Below, piece by piece: positions 26,431 through 34,612 of a stretch of 64,000 nt of DNA (position 1 is its first letter; the number at the start of each line of letters is the position of its first letter). Origin of the DNA: Alphaproteobacteria bacterium (GTDB lineage: Bacteria; Pseudomonadota; Alphaproteobacteria; Micavibrionales; Micavibrionaceae); contig JAGNLJ010000008.1 in NCBI GenBank assembly GCA_017999645.1, positions 61,214-125,213 on the forward strand, written 5' to 3'. Both the position numbers and the translations under genes were made by a program. Under the pieces are notes generated by a model. The model searched no databases. It saw nothing but the letters and a program-made list of their open reading frames with translations, and was not told the DNA's origin.

Positions 26431-26914
26431 CGCACTTCAAGTCAATACACCTAATAACCTACATTTGCATCGAGACTATATGTTGGGATACGTGTGGAAT
26501 GATGACTATTTTACTACTTCTCACAAACCAACAGATGTTTTCACAGGAAAAGAAATTTTGGAAGCTTGGCATTCAATTCCAGAATTTACCAAAGAACAAC
26601 GTCAAAAATTTGTTCAACAATTGCGTGAAACTATTCTAATTTCCGGACGAGTAGAAACCAAAAGAAAATTATCAAAAAATTTTCCACACGATTTAGTCGA
26701 ACGAGCACAGTTGGCAAGTGAAGGATGTGAGTATACTCGAACAAAACTTCGCAAAGAAAGAGCTCTTTATATTGCGCTTCATATTGATGAAATTGCTTCG
26801 GATGAAGTGGAAACTTTCTCTGAAATTCGAAAATATTTGGATGCCTCAATTACTTTGGAACAACATGTAGCTGAGTCACCTGCAGTTTTGTTTATCAATG
26901 ATTATCCTGATTAG
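26420..26914 (+). CDS. Island protein of unknown function, paralogue A (164 aa)
   Basis: The ATG at 26420 is chosen because AAAGG lies seven bases upstream; the frame is open further up to 26336. The product is soluble and shares a pattern with the next gene: LRE..-SGR in the middle and YIALHxDEI in the C-terminal third, followed by a short acidic helix and a FIxD strand. No known family is recognised. The pair is a diverged tandem duplication. Confidence 0.65.
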   Translation: MISNALQVNTPNNLHLHRDYMLGYVWNDDYFTTSHKPTDVFTGKEILEAWHSIPEFTKEQRQKFVQQLRETILISGRVETKRKLSKNFPHDLVERAQLASEGCEYTRTKLRKERALYIALHIDEIASDEVETFSEIRKYLDASITLEQHVAESPAVLFINDYPD

Positions 26915-27035
26915 AATCAATCATAGAATTCTATGTTCTGATCTATTTCAAACCCAAACATAAAGCCAAAGGCAAGAGAAGTGATCGAACTTTTAGATCT
27001 CTACTCTTGCTTTGTTCATAAAAAAAGGACTTATC

Positions 27036-27509
27036 ATGACCCAACACCATCTTATAAATCACAAAAAAATTTATACCCTCGTCTACATCTATAATTATGA
27101 TGGAGAGCAATCGGAAACATTCTCTGTTAAAGCAAAAGAAGTTCAAGAAGCATATGAAAGTTTGCCCTTTTACAGAGGTCAAATTTGCAGAAGCCACGAT
27201 TTAAACAGCAGATTGCGCGAAGTAGTCGAGGCGTCAGGTCGTCTGAAGCTCAATTTATCTTTGGCAAAATACAGACCTGAAACCGTTCAATACGTTGAAT
27301 GCGCATATCATAAAGATTGCTGGAACTGCCAAAGAACACTGAAAAAAGATTATGCGACATATATCGCATTACATCTTGATGAAATTGAGGATCAAAGAGA
27401 GGAGGTTAGAAAAACGATAAGAGACACTTATGATCAAGAAATTCTCTTTATTTTTGATGGTGGCGGGATAATACACAAAGACGGTCCGCTTTCAGCGTAT
27501 TTTTCTTAG
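27036..27509 (+). CDS. Island protein of unknown function, paralogue B (157 aa)
   Basis: The ATG at 27036 follows an AAAGGA site, so it is preferred over an in-frame TTG at 27012. Aligned with paralogue A: LREVVEASGRLKLN against LRETILISGRVETK, and YATYIALHLDEI against RALYIALHIDEI. Copy B adds a Cys/His cluster (ECAYHKDCWNC) before that motif that copy A lacks. It lies between A and the HUH gene on the same strand. Confidence 0.65.
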   Translation: MTQHHLINHKKIYTLVYIYNYDGEQSETFSVKAKEVQEAYESLPFYRGQICRSHDLNSRLREVVEASGRLKLNLSLAKYRPETVQYVECAYHKDCWNCQRTLKKDYATYIALHLDEIEDQREEVRKTIRDTYDQEILFIFDGGGIIHKDGPLSAYFS

Positions 27510-27548
27510 AATTTCTATTTTATTTCAATCACTTATATAACATAAAAA

Positions 27549-27592
27549 CGCAATAATATTGCGCGAACAGAAGCATAAATAGGTTTATGCTT
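27549..27592. repeat. Two perfect palindromes at the start of the HUH gene
   Basis: CGCAATAATATTGCG (27549-27563) is followed by a 9-bp inverted repeat AAGCATAAA / TTTATGCTT (27571-27592) with a 4-base loop that contains the start codon region of the HUH gene. Such hairpins beside a Rep gene are candidate nick sites or operators. Confidence 0.65.
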
Positions 27593-28081
27593 CACCATAA
27601 CCATATCTTCACTTCTACACCCCCATACAAAGCTCTGCCAAATTGGCTAGACAAGCTTAACTTCACGCATTTCGTGACTCTTACCTTTAACCAAAACCTT
27701 TATCATCGCCCCGATCAAATTCTTGAATATGCGCGGGACAAGATCAAATTTTTTCATGCCAAATTAGATCGATGCTTGTTGGGAAGCAATTGGTACAAAA
27801 AATCAAAGGAAGAGCGAACGCTGTTCATTGCTTTTCCTGAGAAAATACCCGTGAACATGCATTATCACGCTCTCATAAAAATTTCAGAAAAAAATGACAG
27901 TCGATTTAATGCGAATGCTGAAAGAATTTGGACAAGCATCGTGCCAAGCGGAACTTACGATTGCAAGTTTTTAAAATATGCTCCTGATAAAAAAGGCCTG
28001 ATTTCATATGCAACTAAAGAGCAATTTAAAAACGTAAATTTTAATCACACTATTATTAGCAGTGAATTTCTTAACATCTAG
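27587..28081 (+). CDS. HUH endonuclease, rolling-circle Rep-like (164 aa)
   Basis: All three rolling-circle initiator motifs are present in order: motif I FVTLTFN (29-35), the metal-binding HUH motif His92-Tyr93-His94, and motif III Tyr141-x-x-Lys144 (YATK). Such proteins nick single-stranded DNA through the tyrosine to start replication, transfer or transposition. At 164 aa it is a minimal nuclease with no helicase or primase. The single tyrosine and flanking palindromes would also suit a Y1 transposase-like role. The start codon sits inside a hairpin, so its own translation may be controlled. Confidence 0.75.
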   Translation: MLHHNHIFTSTPPYKALPNWLDKLNFTHFVTLTFNQNLYHRPDQILEYARDKIKFFHAKLDRCLLGSNWYKKSKEERTLFIAFPEKIPVNMHYHALIKISEKNDSRFNANAERIWTSIVPSGTYDCKFLKYAPDKKGLISYATKEQFKNVNFNHTIISSEFLNI

Positions 28082-28165
28082 CATCATGTAATGTGCAGGT
28101 GACTCCTCACTAAAATACAAGTGCTATTCCACACCTTATCCATGTTCATAAGAAACTCTTATGCG

Positions 28166-28183
28166 GCAATAATATAATATTGC
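28166..28183. repeat. Palindrome downstream of the HUH gene
   Basis: GCAATA-(6 bases)-TATTGC, differing from the upstream palindrome core only by insertion of five AT bases. The HUH gene is therefore bracketed by two related palindromes. The rest of the 209-base gap to the next gene is AT-rich and shows no gene. Confidence 0.5.
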
Positions 28184-28290
28184 TTAATCAAAATTAGAAA
28201 AAACAGAACCATACGAAGTATAAGAGCGCAGCTCTTTAAAAAGTAAATTTAAATAATAATTTTTTAATGAAAAGTGACAAAAATCAATTT

Positions 28291-29274
28291 TTATAGAGTA
28301 ATGTTATTAAGACCATATTTCTCATCATATTCGGACTGAAGCTTGATAAGCTTATTTTGTCTCGAACTCTTCATTAAGAATCGAAATATGAAGCGAGTAG
28401 AATAATAGATCATGAAAAGCAGTATAATGCTCGAATATAAGATGGTCATATCTGCATCGTCTTGTGATGAAACTCCAGCTAAAAATCCAATCGATGAAAT
28501 AAGCAGAACGTAGAAATGCCATTTTTTGAAAAACTTTACATCATATAAAGTATTTCGAAGACTGATAATTTGTAAATTTAATGGGGCTTGCTGCTCGTTA
28601 AATGTTTCGAAATAACCGAAAGCTTTTTCTGCTTTAGCTCTAAATTCCAGTTCATTTAATAACGATTTTTTATCGGAGATTATTTCTTGAAGCTGGGTGT
28701 ATTTTTGTCTTGCATGATCTCGTTCTTTAAAATTTGATCCATTATTTTTAATATCATCCAGTTCTTTAAGTTCGTCTTCTAATGAAGATAATTCGTCTTT
28801 CACTTCATAATAAGTTCGAGATGCGTCATCTAAAAAACGACTGTATTTTTCTTCTTCTTGTAATTTTTTAATGCGATCTTCGCCAGATGATTGATGGCAG
28901 ATATTCTCTAGTAATGTGGCTGTTTTTTGATCCGTCTGTCCTTGGATAAAATCACCGTCAATAAATTGAAGAGTGATTTGTAAGGTTTCGGATTCTGTAT
29001 TAATGGAAGATCCGAGACCAACAGCAGCTCCTGATATTCCCGTTCTTCCTTTTGCCCAGTACAAACCAGCAATTCCACCTAAAGCTGTCCGAGCTAAAGT
29101 TCTTGGTATCGATGTTTTGGAATGCTGCTTGAAGCTTACATTTGCAAGATAATCGGTCAGATTGATGGATTCGCTGTTACTGACGATGAAATATTGCCCA
29201 TCGTCCTGACATACGGATGCAGAACTCCAGTTCTTGAACCCTTGGATATTTTTGATTAACCCAACTTTGTTCAT
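28291..29274 (-). CDS. Coiled-coil membrane protein of unknown function
   Basis: A 327-aa protein: an N-terminal domain with a Gly/Ala-rich stretch (about 60-95, ARTALGGIAGLYWAKG), a coiled coil at about 135-215, and two transmembrane helices near 253-272 and 278-300. It is transcribed away from the XRE regulator gene with palindromes between, so the regulator probably represses it. The layout suits a membrane-acting exclusion or toxin protein, but no family is recognised. Confidence 0.65.
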   Translation of the reverse strand: MNKVGLIKNIQGFKNWSSASVCQDDGQYFIVSNSESINLTDYLANVSFKQHSKTSIPRTLARTALGGIAGLYWAKGRTGISGAAVGLGSSINTESETLQITLQFIDGDFIQGQTDQKTATLLENICHQSSGEDRIKKLQEEEKYSRFLDDASRTYYEVKDELSSLEDELKELDDIKNNGSNFKERDHARQKYTQLQEIISDKKSLLNELEFRAKAEKAFGYFETFNEQQAPLNLQIISLRNTLYDVKFFKKWHFYVLLISSIGFLAGVSSQDDADMTILYSSIILLFMIYYSTRFIFRFLMKSSRQNKLIKLQSEYDEKYGLNNITL

Positions 29275-29277
29275 GTT

Positions 29278-29304
29278 GGTTATAACCTACGGTAACTGTG
29301 GGTT
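29278..29304. promoter_or_regulatory. Operator-like inverted repeats between divergent genes
   Basis: A perfect 10-bp palindrome GGTTATAACC (29278-29287) overlaps a second inverted repeat AACCTAC / GTGGGTT (29284-29304, one mismatch). The region lies between the membrane protein gene and the XRE gene and is the likely binding site of the XRE protein. Confidence 0.55.
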
Positions 29305-29324
29305 AAAAACAACATAATTTCTCT

Positions 29325-29528
29325 ATGAAAGAGTTAAAGATCATAGGGAAAAACATAGTTAAGTTGAGGAAAGTTCGTAATCTTACCCAAGAAGACTTGT
29401 GTGGGATGGCACAAATTGATCGGAGTTATCTCTCGGAAATTGAAAACGGGAAAATGAATGTGACGATCAAATCCCTAGTTACAATAGCAAAAGCATTGAA
29501 CTGTGATCTTAAAGACCTAATCACCTAG
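29325..29528 (+). CDS. XRE-family helix-turn-helix regulator
   Basis: A 67-aa protein consisting of a single lambda-repressor-like HTH domain (residues ~7-62: LRKVRNLTQEDLCGMAQIDR then YLSEIENGK). Small Cro/C-protein-like regulators control restriction, toxin-antitoxin and island genes. It is divergent from the membrane protein gene and its end overlaps the convergent integrase gene by 12 bases. Confidence 0.9.
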   Translation: MKELKIIGKNIVKLRKVRNLTQEDLCGMAQIDRSYLSEIENGKMNVTIKSLVTIAKALNCDLKDLIT

Positions 29529-30827
29529 TAATATTTTAGTGGCTTCGTCACGTTTTCTGGATTTCGTGAGTTCATGTTTCATTGCATCTGTTTTCACATG
29601 CTCATAATGACTCTCAATCATTCTGACACTCGTTCCGACATTCTTAGCTAGAAAAAATATGTTTGTTCCAGCAATCAGTCGCATTGTTATGTAGGTGTGT
29701 CTTAAAGAATAATAAGCGAGATTTTTACTGCTTTCAGACAACCCACATTCCTTCATAAGCAAAGGCCACTGTTTGTAATAAACCTTCTTATGTATTGGTT
29801 CGCCCGTTTTGTTATCAACAAAAATCCAATCATCTGGCTTTGTGAATTTTGAGTGTTTCTTAATTCGATCAAAGACATCGCCTCTTTGTCCGATAACAGT
29901 TCTTGATCCAGTCTTTGTATCCTCAGGCACAGAAATCTCAACGTGTATATGCTGGCCTGTACGATTGGCTTTATATGTTTTGACCATCTTCCATTTTAAT
30001 TTTCTTAGCTCACCAAATCTTAGGCCTGTATTCGCAGCTATAACTAGGAAATCTTTTATAAAAATACGTTGTTCTTTTTCCTTCTCATCTTTTGAGTTTT
30101 TAACCCAACGAGTGAACGATCGGAACATGCTTTGCCATTCTTCCAACGTCAATTCATCGCGACGCTCAACATTAGCCTTTTTAATAGATAACCTTTGAAA
30201 AATTGGAGTCTGATCAAATTTTAAGAAACCGTGTGAAATGCCGTATTTAAAAAGTGAAGAAATGAGTGCTCGTTCATTAATTAAAGTTGCATTTCTTACA
30301 TTAGGTGCTTGTTTTCTGCGCCATGAATAATATTCCTTGAAATCATGCCGTGTAATTTTATCCAACTTTTTGTTCTGGCCGACATATTTTAAAAACCAAC
30401 GATTTAAAGATATGGTTATTGTTTGAACACGACCTTCTGTAATAAGGCCTGCTTTCGCTTCATCAGTTTTATGTTTGATAAAATCCTGGACAAGTTCTTC
30501 TGCTGTCTTAGTGAATACCCTGTTTCCTAACTTAATATCGGCTTTAATTTGAATGTATTTGTCGAATGCCAGTTGCTTAGCTTCATCCAGATTTCTGGTT
30601 CTCAATGAACGGCGATAACATTTTCCTTCTTCACGCAACCAAAAAGACATTGACCAGAATTGACCGCTTTTGGTTGTCCGAACTAATTTCAATTCGCCAT
30701 CCAACATTTCGACCTCATCAACTATTCGATGAGAGTCTTTTGCTTTCGTACGTTTCTTGCGGCTGACAGCAGATTTTTGAGTGCTGAGGCTTTGATTGTT
30801 CACAATAATCTGTTTTTTTGATTGCAT
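29517..30827 (-). CDS. int: Tyrosine integrase of the guaA island
   Basis: Site-specific recombinase of 436 aa located beside its att site. A core-binding SAM-like domain (about 105-200) precedes the catalytic domain with Arg270 in NTGLRFGELRKL, the box II SLRHTY with Arg376 and His377, and the nucleophile Tyr408 in IESHYEH. The first His of box II is replaced by Tyr. The ATG at 30825-30827 is used; a TTG five codons upstream is possible. It should catalyse integration and excision at the end of guaA. Confidence 0.93.
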   Translation of the reverse strand: MQSKKQIIVNNQSLSTQKSAVSRKKRTKAKDSHRIVDEVEMLDGELKLVRTTKSGQFWSMSFWLREEGKCYRRSLRTRNLDEAKQLAFDKYIQIKADIKLGNRVFTKTAEELVQDFIKHKTDEAKAGLITEGRVQTITISLNRWFLKYVGQNKKLDKITRHDFKEYYSWRRKQAPNVRNATLINERALISSLFKYGISHGFLKFDQTPIFQRLSIKKANVERRDELTLEEWQSMFRSFTRWVKNSKDEKEKEQRIFIKDFLVIAANTGLRFGELRKLKWKMVKTYKANRTGQHIHVEISVPEDTKTGSRTVIGQRGDVFDRIKKHSKFTKPDDWIFVDNKTGEPIHKKVYYKQWPLLMKECGLSESSKNLAYYSLRHTYITMRLIAGTNIFFLAKNVGTSVRMIESHYEHVKTDAMKHELTKSRKRDEATKILLGD

Positions 30828-30868
30828 GTTCACTCGGCTCAAAAGCTAACCACCCGAATTATATCGGA

Positions 30869-30887
30869 GTTTGTAGTTAGTTTGTAG
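30869..30887. repeat. Arm-type repeat near the guaA-side att
   Basis: Two AGTTTGTAG nonamers spaced by TT (30868-30887), matching 21129-21147 at 17 of 19 bases. Position and symmetry fit integrase arm binding, close to the integrase promoter, so binding may also repress int. Confidence 0.6.
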
Positions 30888-30950
30888 CGAATAGATTATT
30901 GATAGTTTTGTTTTAAATCAACAAGTTATAGTTTATTTTTCGGAAAATAA

Positions 30951-32552
30951 CTATTCCCACTCAATCGTCCCCGGGGGTTTGCTCGTCACGTCATAGACGA
31001 CGCGGTTGATGCCGCGCACTTCGTTGATGATGCGCGTGGCGACGCGGGAGAGGAAATCGTGGCTGAACGGGTATGAATCCGCCGTCATGCCGTCGGTCGA
31101 GGTCACGGCGCGGAGCGCGCAGACGAAATCATACGTGCGGTCGTCGCCCATGACGCCCACCGTTTTGACCGGGAGCAGCACGGCGAAGGCCTGCCAGATC
31201 GCGTCGTATAATCCGGCGTTGCGGATTTCCTCGAGATAGACCGTGTCGGCCTTGCGCAAAATTTCTAACTTCTCACGCGTGATCTCGCCGGGAATGCGGA
31301 TGGCGAGGCCGGGACCGGGGAACGGGTGACGTTTGATAAATTCCTCGGGCATGCCGAGTTCGCGGCCCAGCGCGCGTACTTCGTCCTTGAACAATTCGCG
31401 TAACGGCTCGACCAGTTTCAGTTTCATCGTCTCAGGCAGGCCACCGACATTGTGGTGGCTCTTGATCGTAACGCTCGGCCCGCCGGTGAAGGACACGGAC
31501 TCAATCACGTCCGGATAGAGCGTGCCCTGCGCGAGGAATTCCGCCTGTCCTGCATCTTTCGTCAGTTTTTCGAACACCTCGATGAACATCGTGCCAATGA
31601 GTTTGCGTTTCATTTCCGGTTCGGAAATCCCCTCGAGACCGTTCAGGAATTTTTCGCCCGCGTCTTCATGGACGAGCGGGATGTTGTAAGCGCCGCGGAA
31701 CATGTCGACGACCTGTTTGCTTTCATTGGCGCGCATCAGGCCCGTATCGACATAAATACAGGTGAGCTGATCGCCGATGGCTTCGTGCAGCAGCACAGCC
31801 GTCACCGATGAATCGACGCCGCCCGACAGGCCGCAGATCACCTTGCCATTGCCGACCTGTTTCCTGATTTTCGCAACGGCTTCTTCCCTGAACGCCGCCA
31901 TGGTCCAGTCGCCCTTGCAGCCGCACACAAGATGCGTGAAATTTTTGAGAAGCTGCGTGCCGTGCGGCGTGTGCATCACTTCGGGGTGGAACTGCACGCC
32001 GTAGAAATGGCGTTTGTCATCCGCAACGGCGGCAAAGGGCGCGCCGTCGGAAATTCCAACGACCTCGAAGCCGCTCGGGAGTTTCGTCACGCGGTCGCCG
32101 TGGCTCATCCAGACCTGTTCGCTGGCGCCAGGGCTCCAGATGCCTTCGAAAATCGCGCAGGGTTTTTGCACCTTGACGTAGGCGCGGCCGAATTCCTGGT
32201 GGTCGGAGCCTTCGACCTTGCCGCCCAGTTGCTGGACCATCGTCTGCTGGCCGTAGCAAATGCCGAGCAACGGCAGGCCGAGATTGAATACGAATTCCGG
32301 CGCACGGGGGGAATCGGCCTTGGTCACGCTGGCCGGGCCGCCGGAGAGAATAATGCCCTTCGGCGCGAAGCCCTTCACCCGTTCCTCGGGCGCCTGATTG
32401 AACGGCCAGATTTCGCAATAAACCCCGTTTTCGCGGAGGCGCCGGGCGATTAATTGCGTGACCTGCGAGCCAAAATCAAGGATCAGGATGCGGTCGTGGC
32501 GCTGGAGTGTGGCGGTGGTTTTGGGGGCTGTCTGCGGGGCTTTGTTTGTCAT
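30951..32552 (-). CDS. guaA: GMP synthase (glutamine-hydrolysing)
   Basis: Converts XMP to GMP. The 533-aa protein has the class I glutaminase domain with Cys99 in LGICYGQQ and the VQFHPEV His-Glu pair near residue 190, then the ATP pyrophosphatase domain with SGGVDSSV and the C-terminal dimerisation domain ending GTIEWE. The first ~18 residues ([19 protein letters not shown]) are an N-terminal extension. Its last codons are the island attachment site. Divergent from metF. Confidence 0.97.
   Translation of the reverse strand: MTNKAPQTAPKTTATLQRHDRILILDFGSQVTQLIARRLRENGVYCEIWPFNQAPEERVKGFAPKGIILSGGPASVTKADSPRAPEFVFNLGLPLLGICYGQQTMVQQLGGKVEGSDHQEFGRAYVKVQKPCAIFEGIWSPGASEQVWMSHGDRVTKLPSGFEVVGISDGAPFAAVADDKRHFYGVQFHPEVMHTPHGTQLLKNFTHLVCGCKGDWTMAAFREEAVAKIRKQVGNGKVICGLSGGVDSSVTAVLLHEAIGDQLTCIYVDTGLMRANESKQVVDMFRGAYNIPLVHEDAGEKFLNGLEGISEPEMKRKLIGTMFIEVFEKLTKDAGQAEFLAQGTLYPDVIESVSFTGGPSVTIKSHHNVGGLPETMKLKLVEPLRELFKDEVRALGRELGMPEEFIKRHPFPGPGLAIRIPGEITREKLEILRKADTVYLEEIRNAGLYDAIWQAFAVLLPVKTVGVMGDDRTYDFVCALRAVTSTDGMTADSYPFSHDFLSRVATRIINEVRGINRVVYDVTSKPPGTIEWE
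30955..30970. repeat. Attachment site copy within guaA
   Basis: TCCCACTCAATCGTCC, identical to 21073-21088, forms the last codons of guaA. The gene stays intact after integration. Confidence 0.9.
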
Positions 32553-32628
32553 GGGATTTTCTACAATATGTATTGCAATAAGTAAAGAATATGCAATCCT
32601 TTGGCCTTGGCATTTCCCGGGGGTTTAT

Positions 32629-33471
32629 TTGACACGGCCGACCTATAGTTTTGAATTTTTTCCGCCCAAAACCGAGGCTGCCGAGGCCTCGTTCTGGGAG
32701 GCGATTCCGGCCCTCGCCGCGCTGGCCCCCTCCTTCATGACCGTGACGTATGGCGCGGGCGGCTCGACGCGCGATAAAACTCTGGAGATTGTCGCGAAGT
32801 TACGCGCGCAAACCAAACTTCCGGTGGCCGCGCATTTGACCTTCATCAACACGACCCGTGACGATGTATTCAAGGTGACGGATGCGCTGTGGGAGAATGG
32901 TACGCGCCATATCATTGCGCTACGCGGCGATTTGCCCGCTGATTTAACGTGGCCGCTGGCGATCGACAAAAATTACTTCCAGTACACCAGCGATTTTATC
33001 GAGGCCTTGTGCAAGCGCCATCAGTTCGAAATTTCCGTGGCGGCCTATCCTGAAAAGCACCCGGATTCAAAATCGCTGGACGATGATATTTTCGCGCTCA
33101 AGAAAAAATGCGACGCCGGGGCAACACGCGCGATCACGCAATTCTTTTTCGAGAACGATAAATTCTACAGCTTCGTTGAAAAATGCCAGAAGGCCGGAAT
33201 CACGACGCCTATATCGCCCGGGCTGCTGCCCGTTCACGACTTTAAATCCATGCTGCGCTTCGCCGGGCGGTGTCAGGCCAGTGTGCCGGGCTGGCTGGCG
33301 GAGGGGTTCGCGAAATTCGAGGGCCAGCCGGACGATTCGCGCAAATATGCCGAGGAATTGCTGGTTAAACAGGTTCTGGACCTCGCCAAAAACGGCGTCC
33401 CCCACATTCATTTCTACACGCTGAACAAGCCTGATATTACAACGCAGGCGTGCAAAGCCCTGCAGCAATGA
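32629..33471 (+). CDS. metF: 5,10-methylenetetrahydrofolate reductase
   Basis: FAD enzyme making 5-methyltetrahydrofolate for methionine synthesis. The 280-aa protein shows SFEFFPPKT at the N-terminus, the MTVTYGAGGSTRDKT flavin/folate region, ALRGDLP and TQFFFENDKFY. The frame is open upstream into guaA, but the TTG at 32629, five bases after GGGGG, gives a protein starting at the family's usual point. metE lies one gene away, so this is a methionine locus. Confidence 0.93.
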   Translation: MTRPTYSFEFFPPKTEAAEASFWEAIPALAALAPSFMTVTYGAGGSTRDKTLEIVAKLRAQTKLPVAAHLTFINTTRDDVFKVTDALWENGTRHIIALRGDLPADLTWPLAIDKNYFQYTSDFIEALCKRHQFEISVAAYPEKHPDSKSLDDDIFALKKKCDAGATRAITQFFFENDKFYSFVEKCQKAGITTPISPGLLPVHDFKSMLRFAGRCQASVPGWLAEGFAKFEGQPDDSRKYAEELLVKQVLDLAKNGVPHIHFYTLNKPDITTQACKALQQ

Positions 33472-33558
33472 TTTTCCAAAAAAACCATTTGCGCTGTAAT
33501 GCAGGTCTGCTAAAAACAATGTATACAAAAAAATTGGGTACACGGGAGAGAACTGCGT

Positions 33559-34527
33559 ATGAAGGCTAATTATCCTGTCAGCATTTTTGCTGGCCGCGCC
33601 GTTGAGGATCATCTCCGGGGGCTTAAATCTCTTCCCAAAAAGTTTGGCGTAAAAACACCCTATACCTCCGAACATATTTTCGTCGGCGGCAGCGCCCCCA
33701 ACGCTGCCATCGCGCATGGAATACTGGGCCGCAAGGCTTTTCACAAGGAAACGGCTTTACTTTATACACCTTTCGGTCGCGTAAGAAGCGAAGTTGCCTC
33801 CGATCTTTCGCAGCACGGCGTTACGCTGCGCGACTGCAATCCCGGCGATGATTTTTTACTGCAAATAAATTTGGGTCTTACATTCGGCAGAGAACGCGAT
33901 ATCCATCCGGATGAAACTCCAGAGCGGAATATATATGCTGAAGAAAAAATCGGCATGCCTGAGTCCCAACAACGGCGTCTCGTCCATGACATGAAAGATG
34001 CTGATGTCGTTATGCTGGAATGCCGCTGCCCGTTAATCACCACCATGGTCGGGCGCGCCGCCCGGGACAATAACGTGCCTGTGGTTATCGATGCCGGGAC
34101 CTGGAAACCTTATGTGCCAACGTTGATTAATCTTTCCGACATCATCATCGCTTCGCATGAACTTGAGCCTGAAAACCAGTCCATGACCCCTGTAGAAATA
34201 ATCGAATACTTCAAAAGCAAGGGTAAAGAAAATGTTGCGGTAACGCGGGGCCATGAAAGCACCCTGCTGAATACGCCCGGCGGAATCATTGAAATTCCCG
34301 TAATCGCTTACGAACCTGTCGATACCTTTGCTTCCGGCGACATCATGCACGGCGCTTTCTGTTTCCATTTCGCCCGCTCCGGCGATATTGCCTGGTCAAT
34401 CGAACAAGCGAATATAGTGGCATCAGAAAGCGTACGCTTTTTCGGGCCGCGCGAAGGCCTTCGAAACATGACGGCTGAAACTATTCCTGCGCCGAATAAC
34501 GCCAAAGAGCTTATATACTCAATTTAA
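33559..34527 (+). CDS. PfkB-family carbohydrate kinase
   Basis: Ribokinase-type sugar kinase of 322 aa. The N-terminal FVGGSAPNAAIAHGILG is the substrate/dimer glycine region and DTFASGDIMHGAF near 255-268 is the PfkB signature with the catalytic Asp; note Phe-Ala-Ser in place of the common Gly-Ala. The substrate could be a sugar or nucleoside. Its place between metF and metE hints at a link to methyl-cycle metabolism (for example adenosine or methylthioribose), which is inference only. Confidence 0.8.
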   Translation: MKANYPVSIFAGRAVEDHLRGLKSLPKKFGVKTPYTSEHIFVGGSAPNAAIAHGILGRKAFHKETALLYTPFGRVRSEVASDLSQHGVTLRDCNPGDDFLLQINLGLTFGRERDIHPDETPERNIYAEEKIGMPESQQRRLVHDMKDADVVMLECRCPLITTMVGRAARDNNVPVVIDAGTWKPYVPTLINLSDIIIASHELEPENQSMTPVEIIEYFKSKGKENVAVTRGHESTLLNTPGGIIEIPVIAYEPVDTFASGDIMHGAFCFHFARSGDIAWSIEQANIVASESVRFFGPREGLRNMTAETIPAPNNAKELIYSI

Positions 34528-34545
34528 AGCAATCCTTTCCTCCCG

Positions 34546-34574
34546 TTGATTAATTCCTCGCCTGCGCCTAATAT
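34546..34574 (+). promoter_or_regulatory. Probable metE promoter
   Basis: TTGATT (34546-34551) and TAATAT (34569-34574) with a 17-base spacer lie 38 bases before the metE ATG. No SAM riboswitch is evident in the short leader. Confidence 0.45.
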
Positions 34575-34612
34575 CGCGGAACGATCAATCACATATATAT
34601 GGAAGAGAAAAT

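Larger units (their letters stand above)
21073..30970. mobile_element. Integrated genomic island at the 3' end of guaA
   Basis: About 9.9 kb of clearly AT-rich DNA bounded by two copies of a 16-base sequence, one forming the end of guaA. A tyrosine integrase gene (29517-30827) sits next to the guaA-side copy, and 17-of-19-identical arm-type repeats lie 40 bases and 67 bases inside the two ends. The 3' end of guaA is a known island integration site. Cargo: a putative defence operon, a recombinase catalytic domain, two paralogous unknown genes, an HUH protein, a coiled-coil membrane protein and an XRE regulator. No conjugation genes are visible, so it is not self-transmissible by any system I recognise. 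Confidence 0.9.

Noticed and set aside
27549..27563. Resemblance of the palindrome to the geminivirus-type TAATATTAC nick site
   Set aside because: Only seven bases agree and the sequence is a simple AT-rich palindrome; too little to claim a shared origin type.
21073..30970. A complete prophage or conjugative element
   Set aside because: No capsid, terminase, tail, relaxase or type IV secretion genes are visible; the HUH protein alone is not enough.
32458..32628. Upstream extension of metF
   Set aside because: It overlaps the start of guaA and encodes unrelated residues; the TTG at 32629 fits the family.
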